A DNA stretch of 64,000 bases, taken from contig NZ_CP139421.1 of NCBI RefSeq assembly GCF_034119865.1, positions 558,001 through 622,000 of the forward strand. The letters run 5' to 3'. The stretch comes from Algoriphagus sp. NG3. GTDB taxonomy: Bacteria; Bacteroidota; Bacteroidia; Cytophagales; Cyclobacteriaceae. Numbering within the stretch: the stretch's first letter is position 1; each line of letters begins with the position of its first letter. Both the position numbers and the translations under genes were made by a program. This document shows positions 9,313 through 19,976 of the stretch, piece after piece. Below the pieces are notes generated by a model. That model saw only the letters and a program-made list of their open reading frames with translations. It ran no database searches and was not told where the DNA came from.

Positions 9313-10272
9313 ATGTATGATACCTATGTTAAGATTTCGATTATTATTCCATCGTATAATTACGGCAGGTTTCTGCCGCAGACAATTGCGAATCTGAAAG
9401 CACAAAGTTATCAAAATTGGGAAGCAATACTTGTAGATGACGGTTCCTCTGACAATACTCCTGAAATAGTGAAAGGACTGATTGCGGATGACGATAGGTT
9501 TCACTACATCGCAATCGAAAACAGCGGAAATGCTGCTGCAAGAAATGTTGGGCTGGACAATGCTAGTGGAGATTATATCCAGTTTCTGGATGCGGATGAT
9601 CAGCTGAGTGCCGACAAGCTTTCGCTTCAGGCAAAAGAGCTCTCATCTCTTCCTGAAAATGCGATTTCATACACTCGAAATACCTACTTCGACGATGGGA
9701 TTCCCGATATTCACTATCCTGATTTTTTCAAAAAAGGGCAAAAATGGATGCCAGAGATAGACGGGGCTGGTTTTGAGATTATGAAGATTTTAGTCCAAGC
9801 GAATTTTGCGGTTATCAGTAGCCCTGTCATTTCCCGTAGATTCATTGATCGTCATCAGATACGCTTCCCTGAGTTCTTGGATAATAAAGTGGATTGGTAT
9901 TTTTGGTTGGATTGTGTGCTGCATGGTGCTTCACTTCATTTCTTGGATGATTCTGATGCAGCTACCCACATTAGGCTACATGATAAGAGTATTACAGCGA
10001 GTTACCATGCCTTGAATTTCGGGGAAATCATCTTTAGGAATAGAATCAAAGGTCTTATAGAAAAAGCTTCGATTTCAGTAGAGACCAAGTCAAAATTGCT
10101 TTCTTTAAACAAGAGTTTTCGAAAACACTTTTTGAGAAATATGGTCTATGGAGCAAGTCCAAGGGACTTTTATTTGTTTAGCCAGTTGCGAAAAAATCTG
10201 GGTTTGGGAATTGCTGCGAAGTATTACTTTAAGAATCTGAATTTTCTAAGGAAGAATCAACGTAGCAAGTAA
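9313..10272 (+). CDS. Family 2 glycosyltransferase
   Basis: A 319-residue GT2 enzyme starting at ATG 9313 (KISIIIPSYNYGRFL). Visible motifs are VDDGSSDNT, AARNVGLDNASG and the metal site FLDADDQL, typical of chondroitin-synthase-like and teichoic-acid-type GT2 domains. The C-terminal 100 residues are charged and without membrane helices. It stands alone on this strand, with a REP-like repeat immediately downstream and a convergent GT4 gene after that, so it is probably a single-gene unit at the edge of the polysaccharide cluster. Confidence 0.85.
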   Translation: MYDTYVKISIIIPSYNYGRFLPQTIANLKAQSYQNWEAILVDDGSSDNTPEIVKGLIADDDRFHYIAIENSGNAAARNVGLDNASGDYIQFLDADDQLSADKLSLQAKELSSLPENAISYTRNTYFDDGIPDIHYPDFFKKGQKWMPEIDGAGFEIMKILVQANFAVISSPVISRRFIDRHQIRFPEFLDNKVDWYFWLDCVLHGASLHFLDDSDAATHIRLHDKSITASYHALNFGEIIFRNRIKGLIEKASISVETKSKLLSLNKSFRKHFLRNMVYGASPRDFYLFSQLRKNLGLGIAAKYYFKNLNFLRKNQRSK

Positions 10273-10330
10273 TTGTCATTGAGCCTTGGGCATTTTTTAA
10301 GTCTCAGTTTTTTTCAAAAAAGCAAAATTT

Positions 10331-10455
10331 ACCTTAAGCAATATCAATTCGTTCCATAGGAACGAGTGGTCGGTAGAGGTGTGTGTATTGGTTTCATTAT
10401 CGTTCCGTAGGAACGTTTGGTGAAAATCCCCTTTTAAGACTGATCCTTAATAAGA
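10331..10455. repeat. Long intergenic repeat with two CGTTCC-TAGGAACG palindromes, copy 1
   Basis: It contains two 15-base palindromes of the form CGTTCCNTAGGAACG (10350-10364 and 10401-10415), 36 bases apart. About 120 bases are nearly identical to 28951-29071, including the words GGTCGGTAGAGGT and ACTGATCCTTA. The paired-palindrome layout resembles a REPIN. It lies between convergent genes. Confidence 0.85.
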
Positions 10456-10514
10456 TCATCCTATAGTATCAAAGATTCTTAATTTCAGGTTTGCCAAAAG
10501 CAAGTTGGCAGGGG

Positions 10515-11684
10515 TTAATTCCCCACCAACACAGGCCTCCTTATCACAGAAGGTTCCAAGACTTCTTCGTAGATCTGCATCAGCTGTCTGGAGATCACTC
10601 TCTGGTCAAATCTTCTGATATTTTGAAATCCTTTCTCAATCATGGTCTGGCGGTGGGTCTCATCAGATAGCAGCTCTATATTTTCTATCAATGCTTCAGC
10701 ATCATCGGGATTTCCATAGAGTGCCCCCTGTCCACCTGCTTCCTGAAAAGCAGAGCCCTTGGTAGTGATCACCGGAATTCCCATTTGCTGGGCTTCTATA
10801 ATAGGGATGCCAAAGCCTTCGAAATAGGATGGATAAATAAAGACATGCGCCATTTTATAGATAGTCGGCAGGTCTTCAAATGCAACATTATGAAGGAAAA
10901 TGACCTTGTTTTGAAGGCGATGCTCCTCTATATAAGCATAAAGTTCTTTCAGATAGGCCGTGGGTCTGCCTATGACTACTAAAGGCATATCCCAGTTTTG
11001 ACGTTCTTTTAAGGCTTTGAGGATCAGTTGGACATTTTTTCTTTTTTCTATCGTGCTTACAAAAAGCAGAAACCGCTCAGAGATACCATACTTTTTTTTG
11101 ATCTGCTGCACCTGATCTATGCTGACCTCCTGTTTGAAGATCTCATTTACACCTTGATATACTACTCTGATCTTAGCAGGATCAATCTGGAAATAGTCAA
11201 TAAGATCTCTTTTGGTCTGCTCACTGATGGCAATCACCTGATCGGCTTCCCTGCAGGATCTGGCCATCTTAAGTTTGTAGATCTGTACATCTATGGGATT
11301 AAAAAGTTCTGGGAATCTGCAAAAAATCAGATCATGAACAGATACTATATATTTCGTGGATTTGTTTTTGATAAGTGGGATTTCATTGCTGAGTCCATGG
11401 AAAATGTCCAGATGGCTATCTGAATGTTTTACACCTTGGTACACACTTCTCCATATAGAAGACATCACGGGTAGTTTCCATACATCCTCTGGCGTGATGG
11501 TTTCTTGGTTTAAATTATTGCAAGCCTGAGTGATTTCCACAGCTTTTTTGCTGTTTTCAGGTGTGTAAAGCAAATAGTCGTTTTTAGGGAAGTTTTGACT
11601 GAGAGACTTCAGTATGAACCTGCTATAATTTCCTAAGCCCGTAAAATTTTTATACGCACGCTTGGCGTCGAATCCGATCTTCAT
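10515..11684 (-). CDS. GT4-family glycosyltransferase (GT-B fold)
   Basis: A 389-residue protein starting MKIGFDAKRAYKNFTGLGNY, the usual opening of mannosyltransferase-like GT4 enzymes. The N-terminal acceptor domain has HGLSNEIPL and VSVHDLIF. The C-terminal donor domain has FVSTIEKRKN, the FEGFGIPIIEAQ signature with its EX7E spacing, and GVPVITT-like PVITTKGSAFQEAGG. It should use a nucleotide sugar in the cytoplasm to extend a lipid-linked glycan. It faces a 0.7-kb gap upstream that separates it from the hybrid sensor gene. Confidence 0.85.
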   Translation of the reverse strand: MKIGFDAKRAYKNFTGLGNYSRFILKSLSQNFPKNDYLLYTPENSKKAVEITQACNNLNQETITPEDVWKLPVMSSIWRSVYQGVKHSDSHLDIFHGLSNEIPLIKNKSTKYIVSVHDLIFCRFPELFNPIDVQIYKLKMARSCREADQVIAISEQTKRDLIDYFQIDPAKIRVVYQGVNEIFKQEVSIDQVQQIKKKYGISERFLLFVSTIEKRKNVQLILKALKERQNWDMPLVVIGRPTAYLKELYAYIEEHRLQNKVIFLHNVAFEDLPTIYKMAHVFIYPSYFEGFGIPIIEAQQMGIPVITTKGSAFQEAGGQGALYGNPDDAEALIENIELLSDETHRQTMIEKGFQNIRRFDQRVISRQLMQIYEEVLEPSVIRRPVLVGN

Positions 11685-12395
11685 AGGGGGTAGTTAGTTG
11701 GTTGGCACTTTAATATAACGCTAAGACGTAGGATATGATAATTTCGCTACTGAAAAACTTCCTCATGAAGGAAAAAAAATGGTTTTTCTCATCCTTTATA
11801 CTGGGAAAATCAATGGGTTATCGGCTGTTTTCTGGATTTTGGCATGAATATATTTGATTTAACTTACTTTTTTAGAGTTACTTAGGGGTGCTGTGGGCCT
11901 TCAACGGATATTGTGGAAAGGGAATACGCTTTGCCAGGAGTTTTTTCCTTGAACAGTCAACCAATAGTAGCAATTACTTCCAACGTTTATTTCACTAAAC
12001 TCATACCGGATTGTTTCTTTGACCAGTTTTATTTTGTGTTTTTTCTCCCAAGACACTACCTGAACTTATAAATGGATCCAATTCTTTGAAATAAATACAA
12101 ATCTATACCTTATGGAAGACATGATGTCCCTCCTTTAATGGGTATTATCTGGATCTTTAGTGGAAAATTTAAACGTTATTATGAAGCAAGAGACTAAGCA
12201 CCCAACAATCTGATGGCTTAGATAAAGCAATCCATTATACAATTCCAGCCCGTGATCTGCACACTGAAAACTCGGGAAAACAGTGTACATGTAAGTTCGG
12301 CTGATATGGAGTTGTATCTGCTAAATCTCGGGATACTTACCAATAAGCTATGACTTTTCATTTTATATTTATCATTGTCCTCTAGTCCGCCAATT
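11685..12395. other. Long divergent intergenic region upstream of the hybrid sensor
   Basis: About 710 bases without a supported gene, between the GT4 start and the hybrid sensor start. It is AT-rich with many stop codons in all frames. It must hold the promoters of both genes. A small hairpin with A/T flanks is present near 11758-11775. Nothing else is recognised. Confidence 0.45.
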
Positions 12396-15300
12396 ATGAA
12401 TAAGTGGTATTTCCATGTTTTGAGTGTTGTAATACTGGTTTTTGTTTTTTCCGGGCGGACGATGGGGCAGCCGCATTATCAATTCCAACATCTCACGACA
12501 GATGAAGGACTTTCCAACAGCAATGTCAGCGCTGTTTTAAAGGATAGCTATGGCTTTTTGTGGATCGGCATGGAATCGGGGCTAAGCCGCTATGATGGCT
12601 ACGGTTTTAAAAACTATACTGCTGAACCCGGGCTACCAAATACAAGCTCATTCAATAATATTTGGGGATTGCAGGAAGACGGACTAGGCTACATCTGGAT
12701 CAGTAGTTTTTCTTACATGGTGTACAACCGAAGCAAGGACAGTTTCATTACAGATGTGCCCGGATTTTTGAGGGAGATGGGAATATTTGTAGACCAAAAT
12801 TACCAAGTGTATGTAGATAAAAAAAAGGATGTATGGGTGATGGATGGGCGGAAGATGCACCATTACAATACTGATACAAGAATGGTAAGCGTCTTCAATC
12901 TGAACATTCAGCTAGAAGACGTGAGCTCTGTTCACTTGAGTGATGATGGAGAGCATTTATATGGGATGTTGAAGCCGGGGATGTTATGGCAAATGAATGT
13001 GCAGACGGGGACTCAGAAACTGCACAGGCTAGAAGATATAGCGCATTCCCACCTATACAATAAAGTGTATGCTGATAGCCGCGGTGGCTTATGGCTCTTT
13101 TCCGGTAAATCTGGGTTGGTATACTATCGGGAGACCCCCAATGATGCTTGGAAAGGATTATTGATGAGCTCAAATGGCAAGGGGGTAAGCAACAGGGTTT
13201 TGAATGTGCTGGATGATGAAAGCGGTCATATATGGATAGGGACTGACCATAACGGATTGTTTATATATGATAGAGCCAGCGGTACCCTCACCAATCTACT
13301 GGAGGATCAAGGAAATAAAACTTCGATTTCATCCAATAATGTGGTGTGCCTTTATCGGGATGATAGGGGAATAATATGGATAGGGCATAATAAAAAAGGC
13401 ATGTCATATTACCATGATAGTTTTAATAATATCGTAAGTGCTGATTATCCCGAATGCAGGGATGTCAGTGCGATTCTGGAAGATAGAAATGGGAATATAT
13501 GGTTAGGTACAGATGGTGATGGCTTATTTTTAACTGAAAATATCGATGATGGGAAAATAAAAAAGCTCCCTATAGGCAACAGCACGGCTATCGTTTCTTT
13601 ATTGGAGGATCATAAGGGACGGATATGGATTGGCACCTACCTGGATGGCCTTGTTTGTTATGAAAACGGTGTGTTTAACAGATATACCACAGCGAATAGC
13701 GGATTAGCATCGAATAATATTTGGAACTTGAAGGAGGACAGGTACGGGGATTTGTGGATAGGGACTTTGGAAGGGGGGATACAATACCTCAGCAATGGTA
13801 ATGGTAAAGTGGGACTGGATTCTCTTACCACCGTTTGTGAGTGGATGAAACATCCTCTTGATATGTATTATGACGGTGGGGACAAGCTGTATGTTGGGAC
13901 CGTATATGGGCTCTATGTGGTGGATATTACATCCGGCAGCTGCTCTATTCTTGAAGGTAATTCTCGGGGAACCCAGAATTTCAGCCAAATGCTAATATCT
14001 AATGTCTACAAAGCTGAAAACGGTAATATTTTGCTGGGACATCCTACCGGAGTTACCCTTTGGGATGTGAAAAAGGATACGCTTTATTTTATAAATGAAA
14101 ACAATGGTCTTTCCGATAATATCGTACGCGGCATCATTGAAGATGACAATCATAACATTTGGGTGACCACAAGCAATGGTCTTTCTGTGCTTTCCACAGA
14201 GCGTGACAGTCAGGATTTCCTGAAGGTTAGTAGCAGAAATTTTTCTACCAAAGACGGGTTTAAGAATAACTATTTTAACAATCGATCTATATATAAACTC
14301 CGAAACCGTGATATTCTGGTAGGGGGAACAGAAGGATTTACTATTGTAAACCCCAATAAAATAGTGGAAAAAAACCAACCACTTGCCAAAGTGAGTTTTA
14401 CGGATTTGAGTGTAGGGAATAATAGTATTAAAGTGGATTCCCTGTACAATGGGCATACCATACTTAAGCTTCCTATGGAACTGACAGATTCCCTTACTTT
14501 TCAGCACAGTGATAGGATGATTGTGTTGCGGTTCACGACGGGCGATTTGCTGTATGCGGATAAGGTAAGGTATTCCTATAGACTGGAGGGTTTTAGTCAG
14601 GACTGGATTACCATACAGGAGAACAAAGTCACATTCTCTTCGCTGCTTCCTGGGAATTACAAGCTATTTGTCAAGGCGGGTAATAGTGATGGAGTTTGGA
14701 ACAACGTGCCAACGGTTTTGTATATAACCGTTGCTCCTCCTTTTTATTTATCCAGGTGGGCAATTGCCTTGTATGTGATTTTGGCTATTAGCCTCATCTC
14801 CTATGTGATATATCGTACTCGAAACCTTCAGCGCATCAGGCTTGAGCAGCAAAAAGTTCAATTGGAGCGGGAACAGGAGGTCAATCTCAATGAAATGAAA
14901 CTGAAGTTTTTTACCAATGTCAGTCATGATCTGAGAACGCCCCTTACGCTTATCACCACTCCGTTGCAGGCTATTCTTGAAGGGGATCTCGAAGATGGGC
15001 TGCGCCAAAAGCTAAATGTAATCAACAAGAATGCAGGACAATTATTAAGGTTGATTAATAGCTTATTGGATTTTCGCAAGTTGGATGCAAAGGCTGAATC
15101 TTTGAATTTGAGACAGGGGGATTTCATTGGGTTTATAAGGAATATATGTTTACCCTTTCATAATTATGCTATTGACCGGCAGATGAGCTTTGTGTTCACT
15201 AGCGAGACGGAATGCCTTCTGATGGAGTTTGATTCGGCAAAGGTTCAAAAGATTATGCTCAACCTGCTTTCCAATGCCTTTAAGTTCACCCAGAGTGGAG

Positions 15301-16397
15301 AATCAGTTGGAGTGCATGTCACCGGGGAGGGTGATTTTGTATCAGTAAGTGTTTTAGACTCAGGACAAGGAATAGCAGATAAGGACAAGGCGTATATATT
15401 TGAACGATTTTATCAGGCTATCCAAGCACAGGATAATTTGGGCAGTGGAATCGGCCTTCATATTGTGAGCGAATATGTCCAAATGCATGGAGGGGGCATT
15501 GCAGTGAACGACAATGAGCCCCGGGGTTCTGTGTTTACTTTTAGGCTGCCGATAATCGAAACAGGCAAGTCCGCACTAGAATCCGAAGAGGAATCAATAG
15601 ATGAAGTTGAAGCAGGTATAGAGGTTCAAATTTCTCCTTCTAAACCTGTATTGCTTTTTGTTGACGACAATTTAGATCTCTGCGAATTTATGGCAGGCAG
15701 CCTCTCAGATGAATTTACAGTTATCCTGGCTCATAACGGTCAGGAGGCAATGGAACAACTTGAAATAAATGATGTAAGGGTAGTAGTAAGTGATGTCATG
15801 ATGCCAGTGATGTCAGGAACAGAACTTTGCCATCGGATCAAAACAAACATACATTGGTCCCACATCCCTGTTATCCTGCTGACGGCCCGTACAGCTGAGG
15901 AATACCAGATTGAGGGTTTGGAGATGGGAGCCGATGATTACCTGACCAAACCTTTCAATTTTAATCTATTGAAATTACGGATCCGTAAATTTTTGGAATG
16001 GACCGAACTGAGCCATATCACATTTAGTCAGAAAATGGATGTTTCTCCCAGCGAGATAACCATCACTTCACTGGATCAAAAACTGATCGAAAAAGCTATT
16101 AAAGTAGTGGAAGAGCACATCAGTGAGCCGGAGTTCTCTGTGGAGGATCTTGGAAGCGAGGTAGGTCTCAGTAGAAGTCATTTGTATAAGAAATTGATGA
16201 ACATCACCGGCAAAGGGCCGGCAGAGTTTATACGTACCATTCGCTTAAAGCGAGGCAGACAGCTGCTGGAGCAAAACCAGATGCAAATAGCCGAAGTTGC
16301 CTATAGCGTCGGCTTCAACTCACCGAAAAGGTTCACCATCAATTTCAAAAACGAATTTGGTATTCTGCCCTCAGAGTATTTACGTAGTATAAAGTAA
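12396..16397 (+). CDS. Hybrid two-component system sensor/regulator (HTCS)
   Basis: The start is taken at ATG 12396 (1333 residues), which gives a normal signal peptide; an upstream TTG at 12375 is less likely. Order: signal peptide; periplasmic two-component-regulator propeller repeats (GLSNSNVSAVLKDSYGFLWIG and many IWIGT blades) to about residue 690; Y_Y_Y domain; one membrane helix near 795-815; HisKA with phospho-His 844 in NVSHDLRTP; HATPase with SNAFKFT and GSGIGLHIV; receiver with phospho-Asp 1133 in VVSDVMMPV; and a C-terminal AraC-type helix-turn-helix. This architecture senses a released oligosaccharide in the periplasm and activates a neighbouring sus-like operon, here the genes from 16.8 kb on the same strand. 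Confidence 0.93.
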   Translation: MNKWYFHVLSVVILVFVFSGRTMGQPHYQFQHLTTDEGLSNSNVSAVLKDSYGFLWIGMESGLSRYDGYGFKNYTAEPGLPNTSSFNNIWGLQEDGLGYIWISSFSYMVYNRSKDSFITDVPGFLREMGIFVDQNYQVYVDKKKDVWVMDGRKMHHYNTDTRMVSVFNLNIQLEDVSSVHLSDDGEHLYGMLKPGMLWQMNVQTGTQKLHRLEDIAHSHLYNKVYADSRGGLWLFSGKSGLVYYRETPNDAWKGLLMSSNGKGVSNRVLNVLDDESGHIWIGTDHNGLFIYDRASGTLTNLLEDQGNKTSISSNNVVCLYRDDRGIIWIGHNKKGMSYYHDSFNNIVSADYPECRDVSAILEDRNGNIWLGTDGDGLFLTENIDDGKIKKLPIGNSTAIVSLLEDHKGRIWIGTYLDGLVCYENGVFNRYTTANSGLASNNIWNLKEDRYGDLWIGTLEGGIQYLSNGNGKVGLDSLTTVCEWMKHPLDMYYDGGDKLYVGTVYGLYVVDITSGSCSILEGNSRGTQNFSQMLISNVYKAENGNILLGHPTGVTLWDVKKDTLYFINENNGLSDNIVRGIIEDDNHNIWVTTSNGLSVLSTERDSQDFLKVSSRNFSTKDGFKNNYFNNRSIYKLRNRDILVGGTEGFTIVNPNKIVEKNQPLAKVSFTDLSVGNNSIKVDSLYNGHTILKLPMELTDSLTFQHSDRMIVLRFTTGDLLYADKVRYSYRLEGFSQDWITIQENKVTFSSLLPGNYKLFVKAGNSDGVWNNVPTVLYITVAPPFYLSRWAIALYVILAISLISYVIYRTRNLQRIRLEQQKVQLEREQEVNLNEMKLKFFTNVSHDLRTPLTLITTPLQAILEGDLEDGLRQKLNVINKNAGQLLRLINSLLDFRKLDAKAESLNLRQGDFIGFIRNICLPFHNYAIDRQMSFVFTSETECLLMEFDSAKVQKIMLNLLSNAFKFTQSGESVGVHVTGEGDFVSVSVLDSGQGIADKDKAYIFERFYQAIQAQDNLGSGIGLHIVSEYVQMHGGGIAVNDNEPRGSVFTFRLPIIETGKSALESEEESIDEVEAGIEVQISPSKPVLLFVDDNLDLCEFMAGSLSDEFTVILAHNGQEAMEQLEINDVRVVVSDVMMPVMSGTELCHRIKTNIHWSHIPVILLTARTAEEYQIEGLEMGADDYLTKPFNFNLLKLRIRKFLEWTELSHITFSQKMDVSPSEITITSLDQKLIEKAIKVVEEHISEPEFSVEDLGSEVGLSRSHLYKKLMNITGKGPAEFIRTIRLKRGRQLLEQNQMQIAEVAYSVGFNSPKRFTINFKNEFGILPSEYLRSIK

Positions 16398-16792
16398 CCT
16401 GATCCGTAAGTAAAATCGCAGAGTGAGCTGTGGCAAATTTTCTCGACAGTGGATTTTCGAACAGATATTTTTAGGCACGTGGACTGTGTCGGGAAGTCAG
16501 ATTAGAACTAATTGTTAGACATACTTGCCTACCGGGAGATAGGGGAGCCTTAGCCCTGGACACATTTTAATGTGAGTCCTTTTATAAAAGTTCTGTACTA
16601 TTGGTAAAATAGCCAATTTTATAAATGAATTTTTTAGTAATACAAGTTATTTATACTGTAAAGGGTGAGATAAAACATCATAAGCCCTTATTGACAACAT
16701 AGCGAACCCTCCGCCCGGATTAGGATTTCTACATTTCGCTGTCAATCGATCGATGGAATGGTCGAATAACAATAACCTAAATTAATCTATTT
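16398..16792. other. Promoter region of the sus-like operon
   Basis: A 395-base gap between the sensor gene and susC with no open frame of note. Its 3' half contains a box (16664-16703) that recurs before the GH5 gene; see the separate entry. The stretch just before the susC start is AT-rich, as is usual for leaders of Bacteroidota sus operons. Confidence 0.5.
16664..16703 (+). promoter_or_regulatory. Shared upstream box, copy 1 (before susC)
   Basis: It shares AAAACAT and CCCTTATTGA in the same order and spacing with 23264-23301 before the GH5 gene, each preceded by AGGGT/GGGT and followed by ACA-AGC. It lies about 90-130 bases before the susC start, a suitable distance for an HTCS or other activator site. 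Function is inferred only from recurrence. Confidence 0.45.
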
Positions 16793-19700
16793 ATGAAGTT
16801 AAAAACGTGTACACGCTTTAAGTGGCTTGGTACAAGGCTAAGGTCTGGCCTCAGCTTTATTCTGATGTGCTTCTGGTCAACGACCATTTTTGGACAAACT
16901 ATTCAACTAACAGGAGTAGTGAAATCGGAGCAGGACAATGAGGTTCTACCTGGAGTGAATGTAGTCATTAAAGGAACCACCACAGGAACGGTTACCGATT
17001 TGGAAGGACGCTATACGCTTGAAGTTCCTTCTTCCGAAACTATTGTTGTCTTCAGTTTTATCGGATTTAGCCCTGAAGAAGTCCGTGTGGGAAGCCAAAG
17101 TGTCATTAATGTTGTTTTGGCATCGGATTTTAATTCCTTGGACGAGGTGGTAGTGATAGGCTATGGTACTACAAGGAGACAGGATGTTACAGGGTCTATT
17201 TCTTCGGTTTCCGGTGATGAGCTCCGGCGGACCAATCCTGTCACTATAGATCAGGCACTGCAGGGAAAGGTTGCGGGAGTTGTAGTACAGCAGGCTTCAG
17301 GACAGCCAGGTGGAGCGGTCAATGTGCAGGTAAGAGGGGTGACCTTCAATAATTCAGCTCCTTTATATGTGATTGATGGGATTATTATGGGGGGGATGGC
17401 TATCCTGGGTTCCGGTACCAATCCTTTGGCCGGAATCAACCCGGCTGAGATTGAGTCCATCGACGTGCTTAAAGATGCCTCCGCTACGGCCATATATGGT
17501 TCTCAAGCTACCAATGGGGTTATCGTTATCACGACCAAAAGAGGTAGTGATTCAGCTCCCAGTATCAATTATGAGTTCAGTACCGGTTTTCAGCAACTTC
17601 CCAATCGGCTTTCGCTTATGAATTTGCAGGAATATGCCTCTTTTATCAATGATCGGAACACGGGATTAGGATGGGGATTTGACGAAAGACCTGAGTTTGT
17701 AAACCCCGAATACTTGGGCAAAGGAACAGATTGGCAGGGTGAGTTATTCAGAAATGCCCCTATGACCAACCATACCCTCACGGTGAGCGGGGGTGATAAA
17801 AGGACGCAATATCTACTTTCAGCGTCTTACTTCAATCAGGAAGGTATAGCTCTGGGGTCTGATTTTGCAAGAGCATCCCTGAGACTTAATCTAGACAATA
17901 AGGCAACGGACTGGCTGAAGATCGGGACGAGTCTTCAGTTGGCAAATATCAATGAAAATGTCACTTCTACCGGTTCGAGTGTCATAAGAACGGCTCTTAG
18001 TCAGACTCCGGATATCCCTGTGTCAAATCCGGATGGAAGCTGGGGAGGTGCTTTTAACCCAAATGGTTGGGTCAATAATACGGTAAACCCTTATGCGATT
18101 GCGCTTATCAATAAGGATAATGTCAGAAGAAACCAACTATTCGGCAACTTATATGCTGAGTTTAATTTATTAAAAGATTTGGTATTTAGGAGTGAGGTGA
18201 CAGGCAGTTTTTCTATGGCCACACAGGATCAGTTTTTTCCAACTTACGAAATGGGACTTGTGGTAAGAACGATCAACGAAGCTACTTACAGGTATTCGCA
18301 AAACTTCTACTCCACTGTACGGAATTACTTCACCTACTCCCGGATGTTAGGTGATAGATACAATTTGAATGTTATGACTGGCCACGAGGCACAGCTGAGT
18401 AAATCAGAGAACGTATTCGCAAGCCGTACTAACTTTCCTTCAAATAATGTGCAGACCATCAGTGCCGGTGATCCACTCACGGCCATGAATTCCGGAGTGA
18501 AATCCCATAATGCCCAAGAATCATATTTTGGCAGGGTAAACTTTGGCATGGATGACAAATATTTGTTGACCGGTAATGTGCGGGCAGATGGATCTTCAAA
18601 GTTCGCGGAAGGAAACAGATGGGTAGCTACCTATTCTGGAGCTTTTGCCTGGAAAATTCATAATGAGAACTTCCTGAAGGATGTTAAAAAAATGAATGAG
18701 TTGAAGCTAAGAGTAGGTTATGGTTTGACAAACAATCAGAATATTCCTGATTACCGCTATACCTCCGGTTTGGGCACTGTGACCACAGGTTTGTCCGGAG
18801 TATCCCAAATCGTTCGTAACATGGGCAATCCCTTCGTGGAATGGGAAAGGACGAAGTATAGCAATATCGGTCTTGACGGGACATTCTTCAACTGGCGTAT
18901 AAACTTCTCGGTAGATATCTATGACAGAAACGTTGACGGCCTTTTGATGCAGGTTCCCTTACCGATGTACTCGGGCACAGGGGTAGGGTACTCCCCCGGT
19001 TCAATACAAGCCCCTTGGGTAAACATCGGTGAAGTCAACAACAGAGGAATTGACTTTAGAATTAGTACAAAAAATATAAGCAACAAAATTTTCATCTGGT
19101 CCACTGACCTTACGGTGTCACGCAACATCAATAAAGTGGTAAGGCTTATTACTGATGATGCTGCGTTGACTGGTCAGTTCAGCAGAACCCAAGTAGGAAG
19201 ATCTATAGGTGAATTTTATGGTTATGTCACTGAAGGGGTTTTTGCCACTGCAAGTGATTTTGAAACGAATGCTATCCCTGTGAGAAACGGTGAGCCACTT
19301 CCAATAGGTGCTGCCGGCGGAAGCATCTGGTTCGGTGATCTGATGTTTAAGGATTTCAATGGTGATGGGATCATCGATGAAAGAGACCAAACCTATCTGG
19401 GCTCACCTATTCCTAAGGTTCAAGTGGGCCTCAACAACTCGTTTTCCTACAAGAATTTTGACTTAAATGTGTTCATCAGTGCGAATTATGGGAATAAGGT
19501 CTTCAACCAGTTGAGAATCAACGGAGAGTATCCGGGAACAAGTTTCGGATACCTGAGATCATTGACCAATTATGCCAGACTTGAACTGAAAGATCCCGAA
19601 GGATCAGCTACTGATATCAACAACGTATATGTATCCAATCCTGATACCAAAATTGTAGGTATCAGAAATGACAATACAAACGAGAATAATAGAACATCTG

Positions 19701-19963
19701 ACAAATTTATCGAAGATGGATCCTTCATCAGATTTAGGACTATCTCATTAGGTTATACCCTGCCGGAAAGCCTCACTCAGAAAGCACGGATTAATGCGCT
19801 TAGATTCTATGTAAATGTCAACAATGCGTTTCTTATAACGAAATATAAGGGTTTGGATCCTGAAATCGGATCTTGGGATCCCCTGAATGCAGGTGTGGAT
19901 AACGGTTTTTACCCCCAGCCTCGAGTGTTTACAGTAGGTGCCAATATCACCTTGAACAAATAA
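16793..19963 (+). CDS. SusC/RagA-type TonB-linked outer-membrane transporter
   Basis: A 1056-residue protein. A signal peptide ending near TIFGQ is followed by a CarboxypepD_reg-like domain (residues 40-115: LTGVVKSEQDNEVLPGVNV), a linker with the SusC hallmark VVVIGYGTTRRQDVTGSIS, a plug domain (about 130-250, including IDVLKDASATAIYGSQATNGVI) and a 22-strand barrel to the C-terminus. With the SusD-like protein that follows it forms a lidded channel importing oligosaccharides by TonB energy. No N-terminal anti-sigma-interacting STN domain is seen, consistent with control by the hybrid sensor upstream. It is the first gene of the operon. Confidence 0.97.
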   Translation: MKLKTCTRFKWLGTRLRSGLSFILMCFWSTTIFGQTIQLTGVVKSEQDNEVLPGVNVVIKGTTTGTVTDLEGRYTLEVPSSETIVVFSFIGFSPEEVRVGSQSVINVVLASDFNSLDEVVVIGYGTTRRQDVTGSISSVSGDELRRTNPVTIDQALQGKVAGVVVQQASGQPGGAVNVQVRGVTFNNSAPLYVIDGIIMGGMAILGSGTNPLAGINPAEIESIDVLKDASATAIYGSQATNGVIVITTKRGSDSAPSINYEFSTGFQQLPNRLSLMNLQEYASFINDRNTGLGWGFDERPEFVNPEYLGKGTDWQGELFRNAPMTNHTLTVSGGDKRTQYLLSASYFNQEGIALGSDFARASLRLNLDNKATDWLKIGTSLQLANINENVTSTGSSVIRTALSQTPDIPVSNPDGSWGGAFNPNGWVNNTVNPYAIALINKDNVRRNQLFGNLYAEFNLLKDLVFRSEVTGSFSMATQDQFFPTYEMGLVVRTINEATYRYSQNFYSTVRNYFTYSRMLGDRYNLNVMTGHEAQLSKSENVFASRTNFPSNNVQTISAGDPLTAMNSGVKSHNAQESYFGRVNFGMDDKYLLTGNVRADGSSKFAEGNRWVATYSGAFAWKIHNENFLKDVKKMNELKLRVGYGLTNNQNIPDYRYTSGLGTVTTGLSGVSQIVRNMGNPFVEWERTKYSNIGLDGTFFNWRINFSVDIYDRNVDGLLMQVPLPMYSGTGVGYSPGSIQAPWVNIGEVNNRGIDFRISTKNISNKIFIWSTDLTVSRNINKVVRLITDDAALTGQFSRTQVGRSIGEFYGYVTEGVFATASDFETNAIPVRNGEPLPIGAAGGSIWFGDLMFKDFNGDGIIDERDQTYLGSPIPKVQVGLNNSFSYKNFDLNVFISANYGNKVFNQLRINGEYPGTSFGYLRSLTNYARLELKDPEGSATDINNVYVSNPDTKIVGIRNDNTNENNRTSDKFIEDGSFIRFRTISLGYTLPESLTQKARINALRFYVNVNNAFLITKYKGLDPEIGSWDPLNAGVDNGFYPQPRVFTVGANITLNK

Positions 19964-19976
19964 AATGCTGAACCAT

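Noticed and set aside
13992..14507. 171-codon minus-strand frame inside the hybrid sensor gene
   Set aside because: It is a shadow of the strongly supported propeller domain on the plus strand.
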